From RBG-16-34-14 sp963727535 (GTDB lineage Bacteria; Bacteroidota; Ignavibacteria; Ignavibacteriales; Ignavibacteriaceae), in the NCBI GenBank assembly GCA_963727535.1, contig CAVSGR010000001.1, positions 186,001 to 250,000 of the forward strand: a stretch of 64,000 nt of DNA, written 5' to 3'. Each line of letters starts with the position of its first letter. Positions within the stretch are counted from its first letter, which is position 1. Positions 44,019 to 53,120 of the stretch are shown piece by piece. The position numbers were made by a program, and so were the translations under genes. The notes under the pieces were generated by a model. That model saw only the letters and a list, made by a program, of their open reading frames with translations. It did no database searches and was not told where the DNA came from.

Positions 44019-45038
44019 AGGATTTATATTAACAGAGTTTTTCTTTATCAATTTGTCAAATCTATCCAACACACGCTCCACAGGAAGATTTTTAAAGCAT
44101 TCGTGGTTGTACTTACAAACAAGCAAATCACATTTAATACAAAACAATTCATCTAATCTTACCCACTCATTATAGCCATAAGGATAAGCCGTGTAAGGAT
44201 CTGTTGGACCGAATAGTCCTAAGGTCGGTTTGCCTAAAGCTGCTGAAATGTGCATCGGTCCAGAGTCATTTGCAACTATTATATCACAATTATTTAGTAA
44301 TGCAGTTAGTCCGTTAAGAGTTGTTTTGTGAGAATGAATAATTTTTTCTCCCAGTTTATGTTTTATAAACTCTGCATCAACTTCATCGCCGGGACCTGAA
44401 ATAACTAAAAGGGAACAATCATATTTTGCTAAAAGTGCAAAACATATCTCGCTCCATTTTTCCGGTTCACATCTTTTGGATTCCCATCCGCCCGAAGGTA
44501 CAATCCCAATTATTGTTTTTCCCGGTTCAAAATTTTCCGAAATAAACTTTTTGGCAATTTCATTTTCTTCGTCTTTAATTTCATAGTGAATTTTCTTTGT
44601 GATAATAGGAACATTTAACGCTTTAAGTAATTCCAGGTTGTGCTCCGCCATGTGATGAGAGCCTCGACCTGAAATTGCTTTAATATTGTAAGCATATTTT
44701 CTTCCTCTATATCCAAAACCTACTCTGTATTTTACTCCGGAAAAGAAAGTCATCTGTGCTGTTCTTGGGTTTGCCCAGGTATCAATAATCATATCATAAT
44801 TTTCTTCCCTGATCTTCAGCGCAACTTTAAGAGAAAATTCTTTTTTCCCCATTGTAATTACTTTGTTTACATCAGCCAGATTTTCAACTGCAGGTTTTGC
44901 GAAAGGTTCTGTGAGGTAATCTATTTTTGCATTTTTGAAGTAAGCTTTTAGATTATCGAGCAGAATGGTAGAAAGTACAACATCACCAATCCCGCGCGGC
45001 TTGATGATAAGGATTTTTTTTATTTCCGATTGTTTCAT
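44013..45038 (-). CDS. GT9-family ADP-heptose:LPS heptosyltransferase-like protein
   Basis: The 341-residue protein starts IKKILIIKPRGIGDVVLSTI, the GDVVLS signature of heptosyltransferases. IDYLTEPFAKPAVENLADVN, NYDMIIDTWANPRTAQMTFF, IGIVPSGGWESKRCEPEKWS (donor phosphate loop), LLVISGPGDEVDAEFIKHKL and CDIIVANDSGPMHISAALGK (conserved D-SGPMH) with LGLFGPTDPYTAYPYG follow. It transfers heptose or a related sugar onto lipopolysaccharide core. This and the outer-membrane porin indicate a diderm envelope. Located beside another glycosyltransferase gene. Confidence 0.85.
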   Translation of the reverse strand: MKQSEIKKILIIKPRGIGDVVLSTILLDNLKAYFKNAKIDYLTEPFAKPAVENLADVNKVITMGKKEFSLKVALKIREENYDMIIDTWANPRTAQMTFFSGVKYRVGFGYRGRKYAYNIKAISGRGSHHMAEHNLELLKALNVPIITKKIHYEIKDEENEIAKKFISENFEPGKTIIGIVPSGGWESKRCEPEKWSEICFALLAKYDCSLLVISGPGDEVDAEFIKHKLGEKIIHSHKTTLNGLTALLNNCDIIVANDSGPMHISAALGKPTLGLFGPTDPYTAYPYGYNEWVRLDELFCIKCDLLVCKYNHECFKNLPVERVLDRFDKLIKKNSVNINPL

Positions 45039-45133
45039 GATAGAACTCTGATAACGCTGATGACACGGATTATTCGCATTTTCACCTATTATTCTTTCAT
45101 TTGCCTTCTGCCGTTTGACTTTTGCTTACTGAG

Positions 45134-47896
45134 TTAGTGTGCATCAAGCCAATTATCCCCAACACCTGTATCGACAAGAACCGGAACGTTTAACGGCAGG
45201 GCATTCTCCATTAATTCTTTAATTAATGGACGAAGTTCTTCTACCTCATCTTTGTGTGCATCAAAAACTAATTCATCATGTACTTGCAGGACCATTTTAG
45301 ATTTGACTTTTCTTTTTTCAAGTTCATTAAAGATGTTTATCATCGCAAGCTTTATCATATCAGCAGCGGTTCCCTGGACGCGCATATTGATAGCAACTCT
45401 TTCCTCAAATTGTCTAACAACTCTGTTGCCACTGTTAATATTTCTGAGAAATCTTCTGCGTCCGTACAAAGTTTCCGCATAGCCTTTTTCTTTTGCAAGG
45501 ATAACAGAATCATCCATAAAGTTTTTAACGCGCTTAAATGTATTGAAGTAAGTAGTAATAATTTCTTTTGCGTGAGATTGTGTAACACCTAGTCTTGTCT
45601 TTAATCCAAAAGGACCGATACCGTAAAGAATTCCAAAGTTTACCTCTTTAGCTTTCCTTCTCATATCAGCTGTTACATCTTCCGGTTTTACCATAAAGAC
45701 AAGTGCTGCGGTGCTTCGATGAATATCTTCTTTTTCTTTGAATGCTTTTGAAAGTGCTTCATCGCCGGAAATGTGCGCCATAATTCTTAATTCAATCTGG
45801 CTATAATCTGCGCTTAGAATTATATGGTTTTTGTCCCTTGGAACAAAAGCTTTTCTAATTTCTTTTCCACGGTCAGTTCTTATCGGAATATTCTGAAGAT
45901 TCGGATCATTGCTGGAAAGTCTTCCTGTCGAAGCAACAGTTTGATTGAAGCTTGTATGTATTCTTCCTGTTTTAGGATTTATAAGATTCGGAAGAGCATC
46001 TGCATAAGTCGATTTTAATTTTGTTATTTGCCTGTATTCAAGAAGCAGCTCGATTACTTCGTGTTCGCCTCTTAAATATTCGAGTGATCTTGCATCAGTA
46101 GAGTAACCTGTTTTGGTTTTCCTTCCCGCTTTTAATCCGAGCTTGTTGAAAAGAATTTCCTGCATTTGTTTTGGGGAATTTATATTGAACTCTTCTCCGC
46201 ACGATTTATAAATTTCATTTGTGTAATTATCAATAAGTATCTGAAGATCATCACTTAAAGATTTCAACGCATCTTTGTCAACATTTATTCCTTCTCTTTC
46301 CATATCTTCAAGAACAGGAATGAGAGGGAACTCAATATCATAAGCAATTTTAGTAAGCTTCTCTTTTTTTATGTCTTTATCAAGAATTTCATAAAGTCTG
46401 TAAGTGATATCCGCATCTTCACTTGCATATTTTCCCAAAGGTTCTGTTTCAACCTCAAATATTTTAGTTGAATCTTTCTTTGGTCCGATTAAATCGGAAA
46501 GGGGAATAGGTTTGTACTTAAGATATTTTACAGAAAGGTCATCCATTCCATGTTTCTGGTCAGGATCGATAACATAACTTGCAAGCATCGTATCGAAATA
46601 AAAATTCTCAACTTTAATTCCGAGATTTCTCATAACAGCAATATCGAACTTTGCATTCTGGCAGACTTTCTTGACCTTCTTATTTTCAAAAAGTTTTTTG
46701 AAAACTTTTGTAAAATTCTGAATGCTTAATCTTTCGTCAGGATTCGTAATAAGTTTTTCATAATTGTTCGGCTGTACTGGAATAAAAAATCCTTCTCCAT
46801 CTTTTGAAGAAAAGGAAACACCGGCAACATTCAATTCAAACTGGTTAAGACCATCAGTTTCAGTATCAAAAACTAGTAATTCTTTTTTGCTTAGATAATT
46901 TGCCAACACTTCGGCTTCTTTAAGATTTTTTATCAGCTTATACTTTACTTTAGATACATCGTACCCAGCAATATCGTCTTCTATAACTTCATTAAGTTTT
47001 GCATCCGCAGAATTGGAATCATAAATAGAAAGAATCCGGTTGTAAATATCTTTAAACTCGAGTTCCGCAATGATTTTTCTTAAAGATTCATAATCGGGTT
47101 TTGTGAATTTTGCTTCTTCAAAATTAAACTCTAGAGGAACTTCACAATGAATGGTAGCAAGATCTTTTGATAGAATTGCATTTTCTTTTCCTTCAACCAG
47201 TTTTTTCTTCAATGCAGGTTTTTCAATTTCATCAATATGTTTGTAAAGGTTTTCTACCGAGCCATATTTCTGAATTAAAGGAATCGCTGTCTTTGGTCCA
47301 ACTCCGGCAACTCCCGGAATGTCATCTGATGAATCACCAATCAAAGCTAAGTAATCGATCATCTGTTTTGGTTCAAAACCCAATTCTTCTTTTACTTTTG
47401 CAGTATCATAAACAACTGTTTCATCGCTTGCTTTGCCGCCGGGCTTTATGACTTTTACCTTATCAGTTATAAGCTGGTTAAAATCTTTATCGGGAGTTAT
47501 GATAAAAGTTTCAAGTCCTTCCGCCTCAGCTTTGCAAGCCGCTGTTCCGATTATATCATCAGCTTCATATCTTGGAATAATGTAAAGCGGAATATTCATC
47601 ACTTTGATAATCTGTTTAATTCTGTCGAGCTGCGGGAACATATCATCAGGCATTTTCGCACGTGACGATTTATAGTTTTCATATTTGTCGTGGCGAAAGG
47701 TTTTCTCTTTTGAATCAAAAGCTACGGCAATATAATCTGGTTTATGATCCTCAAAAACTTTGATTAACTGGTTAATAAAACCGAAGACTGCAGAAGTCGG
47801 TTCGCCTTTGGATGTAACGAGAGGTCTGTTTATAAAAGCGAAGTAAGCTCTGTAAGCCATCGCCATAGCGTCTATTATTATGAATTTTTTGGACAT
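45134..47896 (-). CDS. polA: DNA polymerase I
   Basis: The complete 920-residue enzyme reads from the ATG at 47896 (MSKKFIIIDAMAMAYRAYFA). The 5' nuclease domain is shown by FDSKEKTFRHDKYENYKSSR and YEADDIIGTAACKAEAEGLE plus LIGDSSDDIPGVAGVGPKTA. The proofreading domain has FDTETDGLNQFELNVAGVSF, with the acidic metal ligands kept, and SEDADITYRLYEIL. The polymerase domain has STGRLSSNDPNLQNIPIRTD, LSADYSQIELRIMAHISGDE, KAKEVNFGILYGIGPFGLKT and QVHDELVFDAHKDEVEE. The extra 13 residues of the longer frame to 47935 would translate a palindromic repeat and are rejected. The gene is unbroken over 2.7 kb, unlike several neighbours. Confidence 0.97.
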   Translation of the reverse strand: MSKKFIIIDAMAMAYRAYFAFINRPLVTSKGEPTSAVFGFINQLIKVFEDHKPDYIAVAFDSKEKTFRHDKYENYKSSRAKMPDDMFPQLDRIKQIIKVMNIPLYIIPRYEADDIIGTAACKAEAEGLETFIITPDKDFNQLITDKVKVIKPGGKASDETVVYDTAKVKEELGFEPKQMIDYLALIGDSSDDIPGVAGVGPKTAIPLIQKYGSVENLYKHIDEIEKPALKKKLVEGKENAILSKDLATIHCEVPLEFNFEEAKFTKPDYESLRKIIAELEFKDIYNRILSIYDSNSADAKLNEVIEDDIAGYDVSKVKYKLIKNLKEAEVLANYLSKKELLVFDTETDGLNQFELNVAGVSFSSKDGEGFFIPVQPNNYEKLITNPDERLSIQNFTKVFKKLFENKKVKKVCQNAKFDIAVMRNLGIKVENFYFDTMLASYVIDPDQKHGMDDLSVKYLKYKPIPLSDLIGPKKDSTKIFEVETEPLGKYASEDADITYRLYEILDKDIKKEKLTKIAYDIEFPLIPVLEDMEREGINVDKDALKSLSDDLQILIDNYTNEIYKSCGEEFNINSPKQMQEILFNKLGLKAGRKTKTGYSTDARSLEYLRGEHEVIELLLEYRQITKLKSTYADALPNLINPKTGRIHTSFNQTVASTGRLSSNDPNLQNIPIRTDRGKEIRKAFVPRDKNHIILSADYSQIELRIMAHISGDEALSKAFKEKEDIHRSTAALVFMVKPEDVTADMRRKAKEVNFGILYGIGPFGLKTRLGVTQSHAKEIITTYFNTFKRVKNFMDDSVILAKEKGYAETLYGRRRFLRNINSGNRVVRQFEERVAINMRVQGTAADMIKLAMINIFNELEKRKVKSKMVLQVHDELVFDAHKDEVEELRPLIKELMENALPLNVPVLVDTGVGDNWLDAH

Positions 47897-47911
47897 ATAT
47901 TTCATTTCGTA

Positions 47912-47976
47912 GCACAGAATAATTATTCTGTGCATGTTTTATTTACATTTTTAGCACAGATAAGTAATCTGTGCTA
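47912..47976. repeat. AGCACAGA palindromes downstream of the third transposase gene
   Basis: Perfect inverted repeat with GCACAGAATAA and TTATTCTGTGC arms at 47912-47933. A second hairpin TAGCACAGAT / ATCTGTGCTA (47952-47976) with a 5-base loop follows. The first recurs on the other side of the transposase gene (48607-48634). Confidence 0.8.
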
Positions 47977-47987
47977 CGGTATTTTAA

Positions 47988-48578
47988 TTATTGATAGTCT
48001 TTTGCCAAATATGTGTATTTCCACTTTTCCCAATCATCAACCAAACCTGCTTTTACAGGATTATTTATTACATAGTTGATAATGAAGTAAAGCTCAACAT
48101 CGTCTCTTACTAATCTGTCAAAACTTTCGTCCTGCCAGAATTTACCTTTTTTATTTAACAGTTTGTTACACCTCAATGCAGATATTCTTTTTATCGACTG
48201 CATTATTTTGCTGACACCTTTGTTCGTCTTTAACAAATCGAAAACCAAGTGTACATGATTAGGCATAATACAATAACAAATCAAAAAATAATCTTTTCCA
48301 TCCGGATAATGAAGAGTGTTCTTGACTATTTCTGCAAATTCTTTTTTCTTAAGATAATTAGCACCTTGTAATGATTTATCAAGATAATTGTCGTATTTCT
48401 TAAAAATCCTTTTGTTCCTTTTGTCCAAATTTTCTTTGCCTGATTTAGATAGTTCCAATTGAAATTGTTCTAAAATATGTAATGGTATTGTTCCGGCTAA
48501 ACGATAAGTTATGAAATAAGTTCCATCGTTATAATATAAATGGGGAAGATTTCTTCTATGAAATTTCCTTATAATCAT
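47988..48578 (-). CDS. REP-associated tyrosine transposase (RAYT, TnpA_REP type)
   Basis: The 196-residue protein starts RKFHRRNLPHLYYNDGTYFI with TYRLAGTIPLH, a RAYT-like N-terminus. CYCIMPNHVHLVFDLLKTNK holds the HUH pair (HVH), KIMQSIKRISALRCNKLLNK and GKFWQDESFDRLVRDDVELY follow, and YFIINYVINNPVKAGLVDDW contains the nucleophile tyrosine and the NPVKAGLV signature of RAYT proteins. Such enzymes nick and join REP hairpins. Palindromes with AGCACAGA arms lie on both sides within 40 bases and are likely its substrate. The frame is complete. Confidence 0.88.
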   Translation of the reverse strand: MIIRKFHRRNLPHLYYNDGTYFITYRLAGTIPLHILEQFQLELSKSGKENLDKRNKRIFKKYDNYLDKSLQGANYLKKKEFAEIVKNTLHYPDGKDYFLICYCIMPNHVHLVFDLLKTNKGVSKIMQSIKRISALRCNKLLNKKGKFWQDESFDRLVRDDVELYFIINYVINNPVKAGLVDDWEKWKYTYLAKDYQ

Positions 48579-48606
48579 TTAATAAAATTGCCCATAAATT
48601 ATTGCA

Positions 48607-48634
48607 GTAGCACAGAATAATTATTCTGTGCTAC
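48607..48634. repeat. AGCACAGA palindrome upstream of the third transposase gene
   Basis: A perfect 28-base inverted repeat with arms GTAGCACAGAATAA and TTATTCTGTGCTAC. It matches the element at 47912-47933 on the other side of the gene. This placement is typical of REP pairs around RAYT genes. Confidence 0.85.
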
Positions 48635-48689
48635 GTTTGAGAATGATAACAAAAATAAAGATAAGTTATCGAAGTTGAAAAGAAGAATC

Positions 48690-48810
48690 TAAGAGGGAGA
48701 TTCTTCGCTTCGCTCAGAATGACAAAACGTAAAAGTTATTCTGAAGGAACAACCTGCTTGCCGTTAATGCAGGTGTGACTGAAGAATCTCTTAAAATCAG
48801 ATTCTTCATC
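48690..48810. repeat. Dispersed GAAGAATCT repeat element, copy 1
   Basis: Contains GAAGAATCT, GAGATTCTTCGCTTCGCTCA, ATTCTGAAGGAAC and GTGACTGAAGAATCT, ending CAGATTCTTCAT. The GAAGAATCT/AGATTCTTC arms allow long inverted pairing. A second copy is at 50690-50805. No protein is encoded. Confidence 0.7.
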
Positions 48811-48835
48811 CAATTATGATCAGATTCCTGAAATA

Positions 48836-49381
48836 TTAAAACTCAATAGAAGGTGTTCTCCAGGTGTCCTTATCGCTTGCAATTCCAAGGTTACTATTCA
48901 GAATCTCTAATCTCTTTGGAATTACTTTTATAAGGATATAATCTTCTTTGTCAGGATAAAACCTATCCCACTCATTTTTCCAATGAGCATCTTTTTCTTC
49001 TTTATCGTCAACTATGCTTGCAGTACCGATTATTGATACATAACCATCTTTTTTATCATCCGAGTAGTAAAGTGCTACGTGTGGATTATTACGTATCTCC
49101 TGCACTTTTCTGCTTTTTGGTTTGGTACCAAGCCAGATAATCATATTCTCATCGGGTTGGAACGGATCCATAGTCCTGACGTGAGGAGAGCCGGTACTGT
49201 CAATTGTAACCAGCGCACAAAATCTCACAGTATTAATGTAATCCCTGGCAACTGATAAAAGAGTATCTCGGTTTACAGAAGAAGACTCTTCTTTTTGGGC
49301 ATAACTCTCTGCTAAGAATATGGTTGAAATGAAAAGAAACATAAAGAACATTGAACCGGAAAATTTAATTATAGATTTCAT
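48836..49381 (-). CDS. Pyridoxamine 5'-phosphate oxidase-like flavin-binding protein, exported
   Basis: From the ATG at 49381, preceded by a strong GGAGG site, the 181-residue protein has a signal peptide (SGSMFFMFLFISTIFLAESY, cleavage after YAQ). The split-barrel domain reads FCALVTIDSTGSPHVRTMDP, MIIWLGTKPKSRKVQEIRNN, PHVALYYSDDKKDGYVSIIG, a PNPOx-like FMN-binding pattern. The longer frame to 49414 would skip the ribosome site and is rejected. Function is unknown; exported versions of this fold are unusual, so it may bind a different cofactor such as heme or F420-like ligands. Confidence 0.75.
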   Translation of the reverse strand: MKSIIKFSGSMFFMFLFISTIFLAESYAQKEESSSVNRDTLLSVARDYINTVRFCALVTIDSTGSPHVRTMDPFQPDENMIIWLGTKPKSRKVQEIRNNPHVALYYSDDKKDGYVSIIGTASIVDDKEEKDAHWKNEWDRFYPDKEDYILIKVIPKRLEILNSNLGIASDKDTWRTPSIEF

Positions 49382-49546
49382 TTTTACCTCCGGGTTATAA
49401 GTTTTGTTTGTCATTAATAAGAAACAAAAATAAAGATAAGTGCGGTAAGTTTAAATTCGTTGATGGAACACGGACGACGCGGATTTGACAAATATTCACG
49501 GATTATTTCTACTATGATAATCCGAAGCCAATTAATATCTTTTTTT

Positions 49547-50074
49547 CTATTTTATCTTCATTAGGAGGATGGAGGCAATTTCAGTAAGAGCATCTCCTTT
49601 TTCGCCTGCATTTTCAGAAGTCAGTTCAAGCTCAATAACAGTGAGTCCTTTTATAGCTTTTAGCTTCATATCATCAGGGTCACCATAAAGCCAGCCGCCA
49701 TCTCCTATGTTTAGCTCGCGGACATTTTTATGGATCATCCGGATTGTTGAGGGATTTGGTTTTATCTCTTTGAACTGTTTCTTGTTTGTTGCTACGTGAA
49801 TTATTACAGTAAATAAATCGTAGTTGTCGTTAGAATAAGAACATTGATAAGTATTCACACCTTCTATAAGTGAGCCACCGTCTTTGGCAACATAACCTTC
49901 GTCGTGTCCAGGTAACACGGTGGTGACCTTTTCTGAAGTAAGCAGTTCACAAGGTTTAATATCTTTTAGATTGTCGTCCTCAGTTTTTTTACTTTTGTCC
50001 GTATTTCCTCTTGTCAAAGAAAAAGCAAAAATGAAAAAGCCAATGAAATAGAAAATATATTGCATCCTTTTCAT
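49547..50074 (-). CDS. Exported protein of unknown function (DUF3558-like pattern)
   Basis: The N-terminus (MKRMQYIFYFIGFFIFAFSL) is a signal or anchor. The mature part has IKPCELLTSEKVTTVLPGHD, GVNTYQCSYSNDNYDLFTVI and IGDGGWLYGDPDDMKLKAIK; a cysteine pair and the PCELLT...V start resemble DUF3558-like lipoprotein domains. It lacks a lipobox. No partner genes are evident. Family assignment is tentative. Confidence 0.5.
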   Translation of the reverse strand: MKRMQYIFYFIGFFIFAFSLTRGNTDKSKKTEDDNLKDIKPCELLTSEKVTTVLPGHDEGYVAKDGGSLIEGVNTYQCSYSNDNYDLFTVIIHVATNKKQFKEIKPNPSTIRMIHKNVRELNIGDGGWLYGDPDDMKLKAIKGLTVIELELTSENAGEKGDALTEIASILLMKIK

Positions 50075-50217
50075 ATTATATACTCTGTGTTCTTGTTTTT
50101 TATTAAGTAATTTTAGTTATAATTTAGAAATTAGTTTAAGAAGTTGAAATGATTTATTCAATCTCACATCTCAAATATTCTAAAATAGATTTGACTTTTG
50201 GGATTTGAAATTTGAGA

Positions 50218-50626
50218 TTAAAGCTCGTATTCTAACTCCAACTTAAACCCATCTTGGTTCGCAATATAATTTCCTGAACCTGAAATGCCTTTTAAGTTCT
50301 TCTGTGCTGGAGCCGGAGATAATCTGCAATATTGATTTTGCTGAACCGCCTTCAAAGGTGCCGTTGTCCCGCATTACAAAGCTTCCGGTTTTGCCGTTTA
50401 CACTTCCGGTAAACCTGATTAAGCCTGTATAAACAGCAGAAGCTTTATGCTGGTCTTTTTCATCGAAGTGTTTGTAGAACATTAGGTATTCTACTGAAGC
50501 TTTGCCGGTTAAGTCTCCGCTCATTTCAAACTCAACGGTGGCTTTTGTCATTTTCATTGTAGAAGAGATTTCTTCGTAAGATTTCTCTTCCCATTTTTTT
50601 ACTGTGTATGTGGATTTGACGTGCAT
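50218..50626 (-). pseudogene. DUF3224-family small protein, frameshifted near its 3' end
   Basis: The protein (MHVKSTYTVKKWEEKSYEEI) continues VEFEMSGDLTGKASVEYLMF, YKHFDEKDQHKASAVYTGLI, FTGSVNGKTGSFVMRDNGTF and EGGSAKSILQIISGSSTEEL, the compact beta-barrel pattern of DUF3224. An extra A in the run near 50290 shifts the frame; corrected, it ends KGISGSGNYIANQDGFKLEL to a TAA at 50218 (about 135 residues). A truncated copy of its 5' end lies 250 bases upstream. Function unknown. Confidence 0.75.
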
Positions 50627-50689
50627 AAATGTCCTTAATATTATTTAAGCCAAAAATAAAAATAAGTTAGAGAAGTAAAAACAAAAAGG

Positions 50690-50805
50690 TGTCATTCTGA
50701 GGAGCGAAGCGACGAAGAATCTAATTGAGATTCTTCGCTTTGCTCAGAATGACAAGACGATAGGTCATTCTGAAGGAACGAAGTGACTGAAGAATCTTCG
50801 GTTTA
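50690..50805. repeat. Dispersed GAAGAATCT repeat element, copy 2
   Basis: GTCATTCTGAGGAGCGAAGC, GACGAAGAATCT, GAGATTCTTCGCTTTGCTCA and ATTCTGAAGGAACGAAGTGA are shared with copy 1 at 48690. It lies between the DUF3224-type gene and its truncated 5' copy, so it probably mediated or followed that rearrangement. Confidence 0.7.
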
Positions 50806-50880
50806 TATTCTTTCGGGAGAGATTTCTTCATAAGGTTTCTCTTCCCATTTTTTTACTATGTATGCTGATTTGGCGCGCAT
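50803..50880 (-). pseudogene. Truncated copy of the DUF3224 gene 5' end
   Basis: From an ATG at 50880 the frame reads MRAKSAYIVKKWEEKPYEEI, then S, and ends after 25 codons. It parallels MHVKSTYTVKKWEEKSYEEI of the gene at 50626. The similarity stops where the GAAGAATCT repeat begins. It is a fragment, not a working gene. Confidence 0.75.
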
Positions 50881-50883
50881 AAA

Positions 50884-51102
50884 TTATTTAATTAAGATTA
50901 TTTCTAAAATAATTTTTTTTATTAGCAATAAATATTTTATTGATAAAACCAGAGCTATTGTCCCCACAAACACTAAAAAATAATTTAAATATAAATTATA
51001 ACCAATTAGAAATGTACTTGTGAGAGAAATTATTAAAATTGTTACTGTTCCCTTTAGCAACCTAGGTAAATATCCTTTAATCTTCACTTTCAGTTTCTTC
51101 AA
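50884..51102 (-). CDS. Small membrane protein, weakly supported
   Basis: A 72-residue frame (LKVKIKGYLPRLLKGTVTIL) with two hydrophobic stretches (TVTILIISLTSTFLIGYNLY; FLVFVGTIALVLSIKYLLLI). It starts with TTG, and no good ribosome site is seen. AT-rich DNA easily yields such frames, so this may not be a gene. It lies directly beside the truncated DUF3224 copy. Confidence 0.3.
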   Translation of the reverse strand: MKKLKVKIKGYLPRLLKGTVTILIISLTSTFLIGYNLYLNYFLVFVGTIALVLSIKYLLLIKKIILEIILIK

Positions 51103-51153
51103 GAGTATCGTGTTTCCTAATTAATTCTCTTGTTGAATCATATTAGGGAATAT

Positions 51154-51384
51154 TTACCTTTTTAGGTAGTATTTCTTCTTTAAGTATTTAACAATTCCGT
51201 GAATAAGTATAGAATCATTAGATCCTGGTACAATTCTTTCGAATCCTTTTAATTTTAATGCAATCTCCTTTTTTTGATTTTCAACTTTATCAAAGAAGTA
51301 TAAAAAGTACATGGCTCCAAGAGCTATGATTGCTGCAAAACCTTGAAACATTGCACTGAAATAATATCTTAGTGTATCTTCCAT
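51154..51384 (-). CDS. Small single-span membrane protein
   Basis: From the ATG at 51384, preceded by GAGGAG, the 76-residue protein has one membrane helix (FAAIIALGAMYFLYFFDKVE) and a charged cytosolic tail (QKKEIALKLKGFERIVPGSN, HGIVKYLKKKYYLKR). The ribosome site makes expression plausible. No family is recognised. Confidence 0.5.
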   Translation of the reverse strand: MEDTLRYYFSAMFQGFAAIIALGAMYFLYFFDKVENQKKEIALKLKGFERIVPGSNDSILIHGIVKYLKKKYYLKR

Positions 51385-51447
51385 GTTCAACTCCTCATAA
51401 ATTCCTGCTGATAAAAATCCAACCCAATGTTTTAGAGAAAAATTATG

Positions 51448-51943
51448 CTAATTCTGTTTTGAGTTTAATCTCCCAATTGGTCCAGGATCGCTTTCTTCAC
51501 CGATCTCTGCTGTAATTTTATTTTCATCGTTAAAACGTAATAAGAGTTATACCTCCCCAGCTATGTTCCTGGTTTGTAGGTGGTCTGCCCTGGATGGAAC
51601 CAATGTTGCGTGCTTTGAAACTCCAAACAATTACCACGTGATTTCCTTCGGCAATAGTTTCGTGAAAGGTAAATTGGGGATCTTTCCAAATGCTGCAAAA
51701 GTGTCGAACAAAACTCTTAACTGAATCGCGACCCCGAATAGCAGGCGATCCGAATATTTCTTGGAAAACCGGATAAGTAACAACAATACTATCTGCTGCT
51801 AGTTCATCAACGACCGAAGGATCACATCCATAAATGCCGCGGAAATATCTCTCGGCTTGAGCTTTAAGTTCCTCTTCTCTATTTATTGAACTACAGGCAC
51901 TGAACAGAAATGGAATAACAATTATGAATAAATATTTTTTCAT
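51448..51943 (-). pseudogene. SnoaL/DUF4440-like NTF2-fold lipoprotein, frameshifted near its 3' end
   Basis: The start at 51943 (MKKYLFIIVIPFLFSACSSI) gives a lipobox FSAC. The domain reads AQAERYFRGIYGCDPSVVDE, YPVFQEIFGSPAIRGRDSVK, FTFHETIAEGNHVVIVWSFK and TNQEHSWGGITL, the cone-shaped NTF2-like pattern of SnoaL or DUF4440 proteins that bind small molecules. One inserted base near 51540 (CTTATTAC) shifts the frame; corrected, LRFNDENKITAEIGEESDPG runs to a TAG at 51448 (about 165 residues). The longer frame to 52033 has no signal peptide at its start and is rejected. Confidence 0.7.
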
Positions 51944-52290
51944 CTTGTACTCCCGAAAATTAATTACACTAAAGATCATAATTAATTTCAAAATAAAGAT
52001 AAGTTTGGAAAGTTGAAAAGAAATGAAAAACATTTTTGTGCAATAACGTTAATATATGATGGGAGTATTTATTACACTTAGTCGTTAAAATTCGGTATAA
52101 ATTTATTTTTAATGTTAAACTGTATCCTCAAATTCCATTAAGACTAACAACTAACTTATGGCTTAATTTGTAATGATGATTCTTTGCTTTGGAATGATAT
52201 ATGATATTATGAAAGTCGGAATTTTACCGGTTATTAACCATATTTAAGGTATATTTCTAAACTAAATTTTTTGCAGAGAGACTTTATAGT
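51944..52290. other. Intergenic region with no recognised gene
   Basis: About 350 AT-rich bases lie between the NTF2-like lipoprotein gene and the dedA-like gene, which are divergent. I see no palindromes, RNA genes or long frames. It presumably holds the promoters of both genes. Confidence 0.5.
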
Positions 52291-52938
52291 ATGGAATTCA
52301 TAAAAGATCTGTTTGATTTTTTACTTCATATAGATGTTCATTTACGAGAGATTATAAATGCATATGGAGTTTTAACCTATGCAATTTTATTCTTAATAAT
52401 TTTTGCTGAAACTGGTTTTGTAATGACGCCGTTTCTTCCGGGAGATTCTTTAATATTTGCTGCGGCTACTTTTGCAGCCGCCGATGGTCCTTTTAATATT
52501 GTAATCTTATTCTGTGTACTTGCCGTTGCATCTATTTGCGGTGATACTACTAATTACTGGATCGGACACTATGTCGGTCCAAAAGTATTTAAGCAGGAAA
52601 AGACAAGATTCTTTAAAAAGGAATATTTAATACGCACACATCAATTTTATGAAAAGCATGGCGGTAAGACGATAATACTTGCAAAGTTTATTCCTATAGT
52701 TAGAACTTTTGCTCCGTTTGTCGCCGGTGTCGGAAGTATGACTTATCCCCGTTTTGTAGCTTTTAATATTACTGCTGCGATTATCTGGGTAGGCGTGTTT
52801 TCATCACTCGGTTATTTCTTCGGCGGTCTTGAGATAGTTAAAAATAATTTCTCTCTTGTTATAGTAGTTATAATATTTATTTCAATTCTTCCCGGTATAG
52901 TAGAGTTCACTCGCCATAAATTAAAAAAAGCAGCTTAG
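52291..52938 (+). CDS. DedA-family membrane protein
   Basis: The 215-residue protein has five to six hydrophobic segments. YAILFLIIFAETGFVMTPFL with PGDSLIFAAATFAA, the GDTTNYWIGHYVGPKVF segment, and FYEKHGGKTIILAKFIPIVR with TFAPFVAGVGSMTYPRF (the conserved F-P-R-T core) identify DedA. These proteins flip undecaprenyl phosphate or phospholipids across the membrane and support envelope stability. The gene is monocistronic, followed by a potassium transporter gene. Confidence 0.9.
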   Translation: MEFIKDLFDFLLHIDVHLREIINAYGVLTYAILFLIIFAETGFVMTPFLPGDSLIFAAATFAAADGPFNIVILFCVLAVASICGDTTNYWIGHYVGPKVFKQEKTRFFKKEYLIRTHQFYEKHGGKTIILAKFIPIVRTFAPFVAGVGSMTYPRFVAFNITAAIIWVGVFSSLGYFFGGLEIVKNNFSLVIVVIIFISILPGIVEFTRHKLKKAA

Positions 52939-53120
52939 GAAGAAGAAAAATAAAAGTTGTCTTTTTATAAACTTCTAAACGAAGCTTCTAATCTTATATC
53001 CTCTTTCATAAAAATTTAACCGCTCTGAAATTCAAATTATTTTTTTTTGATTTGATAATCTAAAAAGTACATCTATTCGTGGTTACTTTGTTGAATTTAT
53101 TCGATATTTGTAATACGAAT

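Noticed and set aside
47897..47935. N-terminal extension of DNA polymerase I
   Set aside because: The extra 13 codons translate a palindromic repeat; the ATG at 47896 starts the conserved KKFIIIDAMAMAYRA sequence.
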